From assembly GCF_029360725.1 (NCBI RefSeq), contig NZ_JARKMY010000010.1:512339-576338 (forward strand): 64,000 nucleotides of DNA, written 5' to 3'. Of this stretch, positions 7,872-16,232 are shown piece by piece. The DNA comes from Chryseolinea sp. H1M3-3. Lineage in GTDB: Bacteria > Bacteroidota > Bacteroidia > Cytophagales > Cyclobacteriaceae. Below the pieces are notes generated by a model. The model had not been told where the DNA came from, ran no database searches, and was given only the letters and a program-made list of their open reading frames with translations. Position numbers and translations under genes: made by a program. How positions within the stretch are numbered: the stretch's first letter is position 1; each line of letters begins with the position of its first letter.

Positions 7872-9119
7872 TTAAATTGAAAACCCTAGCCTTTTAGATT
7901 CAAAAGTTTTCTTTGAGCAACCCATTCTATACTGGACGATGACCGACGAAGCAATCGTCAGTAAACCAATGCTAAGAACAGGAGCTATCAATCCAAATTG
8001 ATCTGCAATTAATCCGGTAAGGATAGCCCCAATGGCGTAACCGAGATCCCGCCATAAACGGAATATGCCAATACTCTGCGGACGTTGATGAGGATGTGTA
8101 TAATCTGATACTGCTGCCAAAAAAGTTGGATAAACTATCGCGGTACCAACACCGAGTAAAGCCGATAAAACAATAAAAAAGAGAAAAGAGTTAGCCCAGA
8201 TCATCGCCACCAATGCAAAACCTTGGAGGAACATTCCCCAAAAGAGTAAAGTCCTTTTACAATACTTATCAGCAAGGGAGCCTGTAAAAAGCTGGCCCAT
8301 TCCCCAGACCGCAGGATAGGTTGCAACGATGATTCCAATTTCATTCAGATTAAAACCTTTGGATGCTAACAATAACGGGAACAATCCCCAAACCATTCCA
8401 TCATTCAGGTTATTGACCAACCCTGCCTGAGTAACAGAACCCAGATCTTTGTGCTTCCAGGTGGTCTCCCAAAAAACATTTTTAAGTTTAGGAACAGTCC
8501 TGGTGGTAGATTCAAGCAGCACGTGTTTATCCGTATCCTTTACAAAAAATACGCTTAACGTTAATCCGACAATTGCCAATCCAATCCCAACATAAAAAGG
8601 ATAAGGTCTTAATCCGTATTCATGCGCAATCCACCCAGTAACATACGCAATCACAGCTAATGCAATGTATCCAGCGAACTCATTCAAGCCCATGGCGAAG
8701 CCTCTGTTCTTTTCTCCCACCAAATCGATTTTCATCACAACGGTACTGGACCACGCTAATCCCTGGTTGATGCCCAAAAGAATATTGGCAGCAATGATCC
8801 AGTTCCAACTGGTCGCTTCCATCAACATGACCGGTACCGGTAAAGCAAATAACCATCCGACAACCAAGAGTCTTTTGCGGCCGAATTTAGTCGCAAGAAT
8901 ACCTGTATAGTAATTTGTAATCGCCTTAGTTATTCCAAACACGACGATGAACGAAAGTATAGCAGTCTTTGCTGCCATACCAAAATCTGCTTCAGCAATT
9001 TGAGGAATGATCGTTCTTTCCAACCCGACCATTCCACCCACGAATGCGTTTACAAAAACGAGTATCGAGAATTGTTTCCAATTTTCTTTTAAGCCAAGTT
9101 GAATAGAAGGCGTGTTCAT
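7872..9119 (-). CDS. MFS transporter
   Basis: 415 residues with about twelve hydrophobic segments. The MFS motif-A type loop after the second segment reads GILATKFGRKRLLVVGW, and the equivalent loop in the second half is GSLADKYCKRTLLFWG. The internal duplication of the two halves is plain. It is the last gene of a leftward operon, and its start overlaps the stop of the nucleoside phosphorylase-like gene by 4 bp (ATGA). Given the upstream rhodanese and persulfide-dioxygenase-like genes, export of a sulfur- or metalloid-linked small molecule is possible. The substrate cannot be read from the sequence. Confidence 0.88.
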   Translation of the reverse strand: MNTPSIQLGLKENWKQFSILVFVNAFVGGMVGLERTIIPQIAEADFGMAAKTAILSFIVVFGITKAITNYYTGILATKFGRKRLLVVGWLFALPVPVMLMEATSWNWIIAANILLGINQGLAWSSTVVMKIDLVGEKNRGFAMGLNEFAGYIALAVIAYVTGWIAHEYGLRPYPFYVGIGLAIVGLTLSVFFVKDTDKHVLLESTTRTVPKLKNVFWETTWKHKDLGSVTQAGLVNNLNDGMVWGLFPLLLASKGFNLNEIGIIVATYPAVWGMGQLFTGSLADKYCKRTLLFWGMFLQGFALVAMIWANSFLFFIVLSALLGVGTAIVYPTFLAAVSDYTHPHQRPQSIGIFRLWRDLGYAIGAILTGLIADQFGLIAPVLSIGLLTIASSVIVQYRMGCSKKTFESKRLGFSI

Positions 9120-9892
9120 CCTGTTATCTTTTTGGCAGTTTGATAAATCAACTCAAGCGATGTTAAGCTTCCATTCTCTAATCCTTTTTCAAAATCACCG
9201 TTTTGTTGCGCCATAGAATTCGTCAGGTGCGCATAACAAACAACAGGTTTAGATCTTGCTTTACTAAAGGCGTACAAGGCCGACGCTTCCATTTCGACTG
9301 CATCGGCACCAAGAGATTTTGCTTCTGAAATAGCGGATGCGGTTTCACGATATGGGGCATCAGTAGTCCAACTTTTTCCTATTTGTACGGATAACGATTT
9401 GTCGGAAAGTAGTGGCTGTAGTTTGGCGAGGAGATGAGGACTTATCACTGACTCTTGTCCTTTCGGTAAATAATGATAGCTCGTTCCTTCGTCCCTCAAC
9501 GTATTTTTTATAAGAACGTAATCCGATATTACCGCGTCATTTATTTTACCAGCAGATGTCACGCTTATCACCAATTCACAACCTGACACAAATAGTTGTT
9601 CAGCAAGTAGCACGGCATAAGAAGCACCAACAGCACAACCAATAATTCCGAACTCAAGATCTTTATACTTTGCATTATAAAGCTCGCTGTGATAACACGC
9701 CCAGCAGGTATTCAATTGTGCCAGATGTTTTTTTAGATAACGAACGATATCTCCATCGGGATCAAGAATGCAGACCTTGGGCACATTGCACTCGCTCATA
9801 TTTTTTTGCCTCCTTGCTTCCCGTAGTAAATTTTCGGGAAGGAATATGGATTCTTCATTATACTGTTTCTCTTCAAATAAATCCGGCTGCAT
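9116..9892 (-). CDS. Nucleoside phosphorylase-like protein
   Basis: 258 residues of the PNP/UDP phosphorylase superfamily. A glycine-rich early strand, FGIIGCAVGASYAVLLAEQL, is followed by VISVTSAGKIND and the diagnostic ADAVEMEASALYAFSKA near residue 200, which carries the catalytic-site Glu pair of the family. The N-terminus has about 30 extra residues (QPDLFEEKQYNEESIF) compared with ordinary uridine or MTA phosphorylases. It lies 9 bp downstream of the MBL gene and overlaps the MFS gene, so it belongs to the same operon. The substrate may be a nucleoside adduct or thionucleoside linked to the sulfur genes, but that is only an inference from position. Confidence 0.8.
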   Translation of the reverse strand: MQPDLFEEKQYNEESIFLPENLLREARRQKNMSECNVPKVCILDPDGDIVRYLKKHLAQLNTCWACYHSELYNAKYKDLEFGIIGCAVGASYAVLLAEQLFVSGCELVISVTSAGKINDAVISDYVLIKNTLRDEGTSYHYLPKGQESVISPHLLAKLQPLLSDKSLSVQIGKSWTTDAPYRETASAISEAKSLGADAVEMEASALYAFSKARSKPVVCYAHLTNSMAQQNGDFEKGLENGSLTSLELIYQTAKKITG

Positions 9893-9901
9893 AGTAATGG
9901 G

Positions 9902-11011
9902 TTAAGCAATTGCACAATGATTTCCACCTGCTTCCAGGTCGGATAGTTCATACCCATCATAAGAACCGCTTACATTTAAGCCTGCAATGAGCTGATAGTT
10001 TGGAGGTGTCGGTGGAATTTTGGATGAAGCATACTCCACGAATTGTGATTCACTTAACTCAGAAACATGGACAGACTTCTTTACGTTGGCAAGAGGTTCT
10101 CCAATAATTCTCCCATCGAACAAAACAGTCTTAGCGGTATGCGCCGGAAGAACAAGAATGGAAGAAGGTAAGGAAAGAAGTTGTTTTAAGGAGTGATAAA
10201 GACTTTTAGCTTTTTGCATTGCTTCATGCTGATCAGCTTTTAAATCCGGTCTCCCAATTCCATCGATAAAAAGCGTATCACCTGTAAAAATCGCAAGATC
10301 ATTTAATTTAAACGTGGTGCTTTCCCACGTATGGCCAGGTGTATGAATGAATTGGAGCGACGCCGTTCCAAACCTAACGATATCCCCAGACGCAGCCGGA
10401 TTAAATTCAAACTCAGCCTTTGCTTTGTCAATCAATAAGTGAGTTGCGCCGCCTGCCCTTGCAAGCTCACGGGACCTTGACACAAAATCAGCATGAATAT
10501 GTGTATCTAGGACATACTTGATACTCCATCCATTTTCCTTTGATAGTTTTAAATAAATTTCAGGATTTAGGCAGGCATCGATAACAATTGCTTCGTTAGC
10601 TGAGCCCACGATATAAGACAGGACACCTTTTGCAGTTCGTCGCACCTGAATTACTTTTAATCCATCTTGAAAATTAAACTCAGCTGTATTCCATGCGTAG
10701 TTCCAGGCCTTCATTCCTCCCTCTAGTGAATAGGCTTGAAAACCCTTTTCCCGAAGTGCTTCGGAAGCAATCAAACTTGTTCGGCCCGCCGCGCAAACCG
10801 TGACTACCGTTGAATCTTTGGGAATATCAACTTCATCCAGCACGGTATTATCACCAGCGTTCAATCGCTTGTATGCATCAACATGCGTGCTTTCGCCGAT
10901 GCGCCATTCATTTCTTTGCTCAACGGGCCTGACATCCAAAATGAATACAGGCTCCTTCCTCTCCAGCTTCTTTTGCAATTCTTCCGTGCTCATGAGTTTA
11001 TTGTCTTTCAT
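9902..11011 (-). CDS. Rhodanese-MBL fusion, persulfide dioxygenase-like
   Basis: 369 residues in two domains. Residues 1-110 are a rhodanese with the catalytic Cys in VTVCAAGRTSLIASEAL. Residues about 115-330 are a metallo-beta-lactamase fold of the ETHE1/CstB kind: metal ligands DTHIHADFVSRSRELA, FIHTPGHTWESTTFKL, FTGDTLFIDGIGRPDL and LPAHTAKTV. ETHE1-type enzymes oxidise persulfides to sulfite, and a fused rhodanese supplies or consumes the sulfane sulfur. In CstB the rhodanese is C-terminal, while here it is N-terminal. The gene is 11 bp downstream of an ArsR-rhodanese regulator, consistent with a persulfide-responsive operon. Confidence 0.88.
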   Translation of the reverse strand: MKDNKLMSTEELQKKLERKEPVFILDVRPVEQRNEWRIGESTHVDAYKRLNAGDNTVLDEVDIPKDSTVVTVCAAGRTSLIASEALREKGFQAYSLEGGMKAWNYAWNTAEFNFQDGLKVIQVRRTAKGVLSYIVGSANEAIVIDACLNPEIYLKLSKENGWSIKYVLDTHIHADFVSRSRELARAGGATHLLIDKAKAEFEFNPAASGDIVRFGTASLQFIHTPGHTWESTTFKLNDLAIFTGDTLFIDGIGRPDLKADQHEAMQKAKSLYHSLKQLLSLPSSILVLPAHTAKTVLFDGRIIGEPLANVKKSVHVSELSESQFVEYASSKIPPTPPNYQLIAGLNVSGSYDGYELSDLEAGGNHCAIA

Positions 11012-11022
11012 CGCGCATCGGA

Positions 11023-11685
11023 TTAATTTGATTCAACTGGCAATCCCATCACAGCCCAATCGGGAAATCCTTCTTCAAGCCGCTTTGCTTTGTATCCAGC
11101 CTTTGCTAGCATGGCAACAGCCTCGTCTGCAAAAACACAAAATGGTCCCCGGCAGTACGCAATTATTTCATTGCGCTTGGGTAGCTCTTTCAATCTCTCA
11201 GATAATTCGTCAAATGGAATAGAAATAGCATTGGCGATATGACCCTTGCTATACTCCGTCTCCGGGCGTACATCCAGAATTGTAATTTTTCCGGATTCGA
11301 TTTTTTGAATCAATTCATCGATGGTGACCGACTCTAACGTGAATTTAGATTTTCGGAAATCTTTCACGAGTTTGTCAATTGAGGCGATTCGCTCGACGCC
11401 CAATTCCCTTAAGGCTTTCCATGCTTTGAAAACATTTGGATCGGCAAGTCTGTAATGAATGAAGTTTCCGTTTCGGGCAACGTCGACTAACTGCGCTGTC
11501 TTCAATACTTGAAGGTGTTGAGAGGCATTTGCCACGGAAAGGTTTGTTTGAATAGCGATCTGTTCAACGGAATAATCTCCTTGCGCGAGAAGCTCGATGA
11601 TCTCCAAACGATGCGGATTAGCCATAGCTTTAGTGATCTTGGCCAATTCGTCATACACTTTGTCTTTGAATTCCCGTTTGTTCAT
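11023..11685 (-). CDS. ArsR-family regulator fused to a rhodanese domain
   Basis: The ATG at 11685 (MNKREFKDKVYDELAKITK) is preferred, because an upstream in-frame start at 11736 adds only a non-homologous 17-residue leader that runs into the operator. Residues 1-100 are an ArsR winged helix (MANPHRLEIIELLAQGDYSV, then IQTNLSVANASQHLQVLKTA, the recognition helix). Residues 115-220 are a rhodanese (ILDVRPETEYSKGHIANAIS) with the active loop AYCRGPFCVFADEAV containing the catalytic Cys and a second Cys four residues later. Regulators of this layout sense persulfide through the rhodanese loop. It is the first gene of the operon running to 7872 and faces a perfect inverted-repeat operator. Confidence 0.9.
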   Translation of the reverse strand: MNKREFKDKVYDELAKITKAMANPHRLEIIELLAQGDYSVEQIAIQTNLSVANASQHLQVLKTAQLVDVARNGNFIHYRLADPNVFKAWKALRELGVERIASIDKLVKDFRKSKFTLESVTIDELIQKIESGKITILDVRPETEYSKGHIANAISIPFDELSERLKELPKRNEIIAYCRGPFCVFADEAVAMLAKAGYKAKRLEEGFPDWAVMGLPVESN

Positions 11686-11736
11686 ACGAATAGTTTGATT
11701 GTCATACCAACGGCAAAGGTAAAACAATCGTTTCAA

Positions 11737-11760
11737 CTATTCAATAGATTTATTGAATAG
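11737..11760 (-). promoter_or_regulatory. Operator of the ArsR-rhodanese operon
   Basis: CTATTCAATA at 11737-11746 and TATTGAATAG at 11751-11760 form a perfect 10-bp inverted repeat with a 4-bp centre, 52 bp upstream of the preferred start codon. Size and symmetry fit an ArsR-dimer site, so autoregulation is likely. A half-site-like TTGTTCAATAGG occurs at about 11849. Confidence 0.75.
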
Positions 11761-11862
11761 ATGGTATAGACTTCTTTTTTAATCTATTTGGAGCTGTTTT
11801 TACGAAATGAACGCGCACGATCTTAACACCCTTGCGTTAGAGTGTAATATTGTTCAATAGGA

Positions 11863-12098
11863 TCATTGGTTCTCATCCCGTGCAGTGTTCCTGTTCTTTC
11901 TGCGATGTATGAACGATATTATCCATGATTTCCAGGAATCTAAATATTTGTGTTTAAAGCTGCGGGAGAGAAAATTTAAAAACTCCTTTTCTTTTTCAAT
12001 CTCAACAAACGGAATGATTTCTCCCTCGGGTTTTATTGGAATTGCCTTGAGGTATTTTTGTTGGCCGGGTGTAAGTCTCAGCAATATTGGACTTTCAT
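11863..12098 (-). pseudogene. Metallophosphoesterase fragment (frameshifted)
   Basis: Translation from ATG 12098 gives MKVQYC, then a stop where DLH would follow. Another frame continues with KYLKAIPIKPEGEI and VEIEKEKEFLNFLS. These pieces match the fragment at 19153 (KYLKSNLIKPEGEI and TEIEKENDFFDFLS) and, at the very N-terminus, the intact phosphoesterase at 44782 (MKIQVISDLHQEF). The copy has lost frame and the GD-GNH part of the active site. It lies directly downstream of the DUF3024 gene. Confidence 0.7.
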
Positions 12099-12105
12099 TC
12101 TACGG

Positions 12106-12453
12106 CTACCCCCCAAAACACCCATGTTTGTCCTCTTCGATGATTTTTACAAACTCTTTAAGTGTCTTAACTGTTGGTTGAGGATCGTATGGGTACCATT
12201 TCAAATTCGCCCGAAGCCAAAATACCTTCCAGTGATTTTTGGCTTTCACAAACGTAGCCTTCGCTACTTCAGGATAAATGATCTTTGAAGCATCATTCCA
12301 AAGTGGACGAATCTCATGGACGATAATACTTTGGCCTTCTATCTTATATCCAATATCTAGTTTCGGACGAATATGTTCTGGTGGCCGCTTTCTTTCGAGG
12401 AAAGCTTCCATTACTTCGATGATGTCTAATACGTGTTGATTATCTACTGCCAT
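12106..12453 (-). CDS. DUF3024 protein
   Basis: 115 residues matching the DUF3024 layout: FLERKRPPEHIRPKLDIGY, then IEGQSIIVHEIRPLWN, then VAKATFVKAKNHWKVFWLRA followed by NLKWYPYDPQP, and the C-terminal VKIIEEDKHGCFGG. The family is a small cytosolic protein of unknown function, often found in accessory regions. It stands between a metallophosphoesterase remnant and a secreted-protein gene transcribed in the same direction. Confidence 0.85.
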   Translation of the reverse strand: MAVDNQHVLDIIEVMEAFLERKRPPEHIRPKLDIGYKIEGQSIIVHEIRPLWNDASKIIYPEVAKATFVKAKNHWKVFWLRANLKWYPYDPQPTVKTLKEFVKIIEEDKHGCFGG

Positions 12454-12495
12454 GACTATTCATATTTTTATCAAGCCGGCTTAGCCTCGGCGCAG

Positions 12496-13050
12496 TTAGT
12501 CGCCTTGCTGATACCACCTGTATTCCTTTCCCGTCCAATAAACTATGCCGCTTGATGACTCTAATTTAATCGTTAAAATTGCTTCTCCCTTTAAGGTGAT
12601 CTTCTTTGTTTCGCCAACGCCCATTTCTACCTCTTTGTCTACATAAACTTTCCAGGCGTCCATCCAGTTATAATTGTCTCTTCCCTTTCCATTGCTTAAT
12701 GGCTTGCCGGCTCCAATGATGTAATGAGTTTTTGTTCCTGCGTGATAAATTAACATCCCCTTCTTCTCTGTCTTTCTTTCAACTATACCTAGGGCGTAGT
12801 CTTGTATTTTGTCTCCATCAAAGTCTCCCCTTAAATAAAATGGATTTAAGTCAGTTCGGATCGAATAAATTGATTTGATTTTTTCCTGATTGTAAAGATC
12901 TTCAATTTCGGCTGGTAGATTAGACTCAAAGACAAAAATTTTGTCTTGCCCTTTTGCGAATACCGATGCCGAAATTGTCAGTGCTAGTATCAGAAACATT
13001 TTCACTATTCTGAGTTTTAATTTGTTTTGTATGCTTCCCAACCTTGACAT
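12496..13050 (-). CDS. Secreted protein with one FG-GAP-like motif
   Basis: About 184 residues from ATG 13050. A GTG at 13068 and an internal ATG at 12999 are alternatives. The internal one gives the tidiest signal peptide (MFLILALTISASVFAKGQ). The mature part has RGDFDGDKIQDYALGIV, which resembles an FG-GAP/VCBS calcium-loop unit, then beta-rich sequence ending GKEYRWYQQGD. A 92-bp piece of this gene (12832-12923, residues around LPAEIEDLYNQEKIKS) is copied almost exactly at 19303-19394. Function unknown. Confidence 0.7.
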   Translation of the reverse strand: MSRLGSIQNKLKLRIVKMFLILALTISASVFAKGQDKIFVFESNLPAEIEDLYNQEKIKSIYSIRTDLNPFYLRGDFDGDKIQDYALGIVERKTEKKGMLIYHAGTKTHYIIGAGKPLSNGKGRDNYNWMDAWKVYVDKEVEMGVGETKKITLKGEAILTIKLESSSGIVYWTGKEYRWYQQGD

Positions 13051-13067
13051 ATTGAAAACGTGAGCCA

Positions 13068-16000
13068 CTACCGTAGCAGCAAGACCTGTCCGTAGGCTTG
13101 GCTTCCGATTGTCAATGGACTACCATCATTAAAATGTCCGTGCAACGTCCATGTGTATGTGCCCGTTGGCATGTCCCGGCCGTGATATTTCCCGTTCCAC
13201 CCTGTTTCTGTAGCCTCGGTGATGTCCGTAGTGCGAAATACCTCATGGCCATCTGCACTGTATAAGCAAAAGCGTACATCGGCTATACCGGTGGCGCGAA
13301 GGCGAAATACATCGTTAGCGCCATCACCATTCGGTGAAAAAAGCGTCGGCAGGAAAACAGTTTGCGATGAGGGGTCGGGGTCAGGCTGATTGTCACTTTC
13401 CACTATAGATACATTGAACGAGATTGTTGTTTCGTCGTCGCCATCCTGATCGGTACCGCCATCATCCTGGACTACCACGGTGATTGTGACTATTCCCAAG
13501 TTGCCGGGGGTTGGCACGATTACGAGGGTAGCGGTGCCATTATCATTTAGCGTAGCCGACGGATTGTCAAGTAATGACGGCGTGCCTGAAGACGGTGTTA
13601 TCGTCAATTTCTGACTATTTTCTCCCGGGCCGGGATGGAGTCCTGTCAACGTAATTGTGGCTGGAGTATTACCGGCAACAATGGATACATTGTTCAATGG
13701 ATCGATAAGAGGTGCATCATTAACCGGGTTGATGGTAATGACAAATGTTGCGGCGATGCTTTGATCAACACCGCCATTGGCTGTACCTCCATTATCCTTC
13801 AATACAACGGTAACGGTAGCTGTTCCATTGGCATTAGCTGCGGATTGGAAGGTGAGTGTCCCTAAGGCATCAATGGCAGGCTGGCTAATGAATAGTGTAT
13901 TGTTGTCATTGCTAAGTAGAAAATTCAGTATTTGACCCGACTCGCTGGCGGGACCTGCAGATATGTCTTTGGCCCAAGCTACGAATGTTTGAGCTAATGC
14001 GTCTTCGTTCGCTTCAATATCGGAGGTCTTTGTAAATGACGGGGCATCATTGACAGGATTGACGGTAATTACAAAAGTTGTGGCGATGCTTTGATCAACA
14101 CCACCGTTGGCTGTACCTCCATTATCCTTTAATACAACGGTTACGGTAGCAGTTCCGCTACTGTTCGCCGATGGCTGGAAACTGAGTGTACCTAACGCGT
14201 CAATAACGGGTTGGCTAGTGAATAGCGTATTGTTGTCATTGCTAAGTAGAAAATTCAGTATTTGGCCTGACTCACTGGCGGGACCTGCGGATATGTCTTT
14301 GGCCCACGCTATCGGCGTTTGAGCCGATGCATCTTCGTTTACTTCGATGTCAGGGCCTTTTGTAAATGACGGAGCAACATTCGCCGCTGGCGATGAAGCA
14401 GCGGTGACGATAACCGTAGTGATGTTATTAGTTGCTGCCGGACTGATAGCATCATTAGCGGTAATGGTGAACTGTACTGTTTCATTGTTACCGACAGGCA
14501 TACGACCTGTCGTGGGAGCAAATACGAGGAGACGAAGTGCTGCCTGAGCAGCTGCTGCGGTACCGGTGAAAGTATACTTTCCAGAGCCCGCGTTTATGAA
14601 TCCGGAAGCGGTCAAAGAAGCTGCCGTAAAGTTTCCTTTCGCAGCCAGATCGAGCTGAACGCTGATGGCAAGCTTTTGCCCGGCATCGCGATCGCTTACG
14701 GTAATAGTTGAAAAAAGAGCGATGGTAGAATAGTCGTTAGTATTCTGATTTGCCACGGCCCCTGCAATGACAGGAGGCATGTTGTTGGGGTACCACGCCA
14801 CCCTATGATCATTGAGGGACGCTGTCATGATATCCATATCGCCATCGCTATCGACGTCTGCAGCGTAGATCGACATAACACCATCGGCACCAGTTGATAC
14901 AGCACGCTGTGTAAAAACCTGCGCGCCATTGTTTTCATACCACCAAACCTTTTTTGTGCCAAGTGTGGCTGTGAGCACGTCCATGTCGCCATCGCCATCG
15001 ATATCCGCAGCATAAACAGATTCGGCATTGGCACCGCTGGCGATGATCTTGCGATTCGTGAATACCTGTGATCCATTGTTTTCGTGCCAGAACATTTCAC
15101 CACTAGAGCTTGAGACGGAAAGAACATCCATATCACCATCGCGGTCCATATCTGTAGCATAAACCGAATAAGGATACGTTACCGCTGTGCTAATGTTGTG
15201 CGTGACGAACCCCGAAGATTGCTGGTTCTCAAACCAGGAGATCTTATTCTCGCTAAAGGTGCTGTTGTTATAGGAGGACGCGACGATATCGATATCATGG
15301 TCACCATCCACGTCTGCAGCATACACTGTATTTGGCATCGAAAGGCCTGTTACCACAGTACGCGGTGTAAATACCTGCGCACCATTGTTTTCGTAAACAA
15401 GAATTTTATTGAAGCTTTGACAAGCTGCTATTACGTCCATGTCGCCATCGCTGTCTATGTCTGCCATGTGCAGTGATCTGACCTGTTCCCCCGACTCAAG
15501 CGTACGAGGTGTGAATTCGGCTGCACCGTTATTTTCAAACCAGACGATCCTGCTGTTTCCATGGGATGCAACTACTACATCCGTGTCACCATCATTATCG
15601 AGGTCTCCCGCATGGAGCGATACAGGAATGTCCACCGCCGCGGATGGTGTGATCTTATTGGCGGTGAGCACAGGTGAGCCATCATTTTCGTACCAATTAA
15701 CCAAGTTAACTTGTGGCGCAGCCGAGAGTATGTCGACATCAGCGTCACCATTCAAATCTGCAGGATAAATGGCATGGGCCGTAGTGGCAGTTGTTGAGAG
15801 CGAAGGGATGGTTACAAAAGCCGGCGTGTTGGAAGATGAAGCTACAGTAAATTGCCATGCATAGCCTAACGCTAGGCCTAAGCCTGGCGTGAGCGTTACC
15901 GTAACTACTTCCCCCGCTTTGAAATCACCGGTGGGATTGAAGGTAATGGTATTGGTATTTCCTCCTGTCAGTGTACCGAAAATTGCACCGGATTGCGCAC

Positions 16001-16232
16001 CATTGACCTTGAAATTGGCGGTAGTGACAACTGCAGCGGAAATAGCAGCATCAAACGTTACAGTAATGTTGGAAGAAATGGCAACTTGCTGTGCATTGGC
16101 ACCAGGCGAAGTGCCCGTAACATCTGCTGCCAGGACGATAGCGGGTGCCACGAAAAGAATCGCTAACACGCAAAGACGAAAACCTTGGATAAAATGGTTA
16201 ATGGCTAATCTCATGTGCATCGCATCTACCAT
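13068..16232 (-). CDS. Large T9SS cargo protein: VCBS/FG-GAP repeats, cadherin-like repeats, gliding-motility C-terminal domain
   Basis: 1054 residues. A signal peptide (LCVLAILFVAPAIVLAADVT) is followed by an Ig-like domain (GTSPGANAQQVAIS). Seven or so VCBS/FG-GAP units (for example YPADLNGDADVDILSA, ADVDSDGDMDIMTAS) predict a calcium-binding propeller. Then come cadherin-like domains; two consecutive 110-residue units (from EVNEDASAQT and EANEDALAQT) are almost identical in protein and DNA, indicating recent internal duplication. The end is a type B sorting domain: FLPTLFSPNGDGANDVFRLR, then GWNGKYHGRDMPTGTYTW. The ATG directly abuts the stop of the PorP/SprF-OmpA gene, so the two are co-transcribed. 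This pairing of a type B cargo with its own PorP/SprF protein is a known arrangement. Confidence 0.93.
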   Translation of the reverse strand: MVDAMHMRLAINHFIQGFRLCVLAILFVAPAIVLAADVTGTSPGANAQQVAISSNITVTFDAAISAAVVTTANFKVNGAQSGAIFGTLTGGNTNTITFNPTGDFKAGEVVTVTLTPGLGLALGYAWQFTVASSSNTPAFVTIPSLSTTATTAHAIYPADLNGDADVDILSAAPQVNLVNWYENDGSPVLTANKITPSAAVDIPVSLHAGDLDNDGDTDVVVASHGNSRIVWFENNGAAEFTPRTLESGEQVRSLHMADIDSDGDMDVIAACQSFNKILVYENNGAQVFTPRTVVTGLSMPNTVYAADVDGDHDIDIVASSYNNSTFSENKISWFENQQSSGFVTHNISTAVTYPYSVYATDMDRDGDMDVLSVSSSSGEMFWHENNGSQVFTNRKIIASGANAESVYAADIDGDGDMDVLTATLGTKKVWWYENNGAQVFTQRAVSTGADGVMSIYAADVDSDGDMDIMTASLNDHRVAWYPNNMPPVIAGAVANQNTNDYSTIALFSTITVSDRDAGQKLAISVQLDLAAKGNFTAASLTASGFINAGSGKYTFTGTAAAAQAALRLLVFAPTTGRMPVGNNETVQFTITANDAISPAATNNITTVIVTAASSPAANVAPSFTKGPDIEVNEDASAQTPIAWAKDISAGPASESGQILNFLLSNDNNTLFTSQPVIDALGTLSFQPSANSSGTATVTVVLKDNGGTANGGVDQSIATTFVITVNPVNDAPSFTKTSDIEANEDALAQTFVAWAKDISAGPASESGQILNFLLSNDNNTLFISQPAIDALGTLTFQSAANANGTATVTVVLKDNGGTANGGVDQSIAATFVITINPVNDAPLIDPLNNVSIVAGNTPATITLTGLHPGPGENSQKLTITPSSGTPSLLDNPSATLNDNGTATLVIVPTPGNLGIVTITVVVQDDGGTDQDGDDETTISFNVSIVESDNQPDPDPSSQTVFLPTLFSPNGDGANDVFRLRATGIADVRFCLYSADGHEVFRTTDITEATETGWNGKYHGRDMPTGTYTWTLHGHFNDGSPLTIGSQAYGQVLLLR

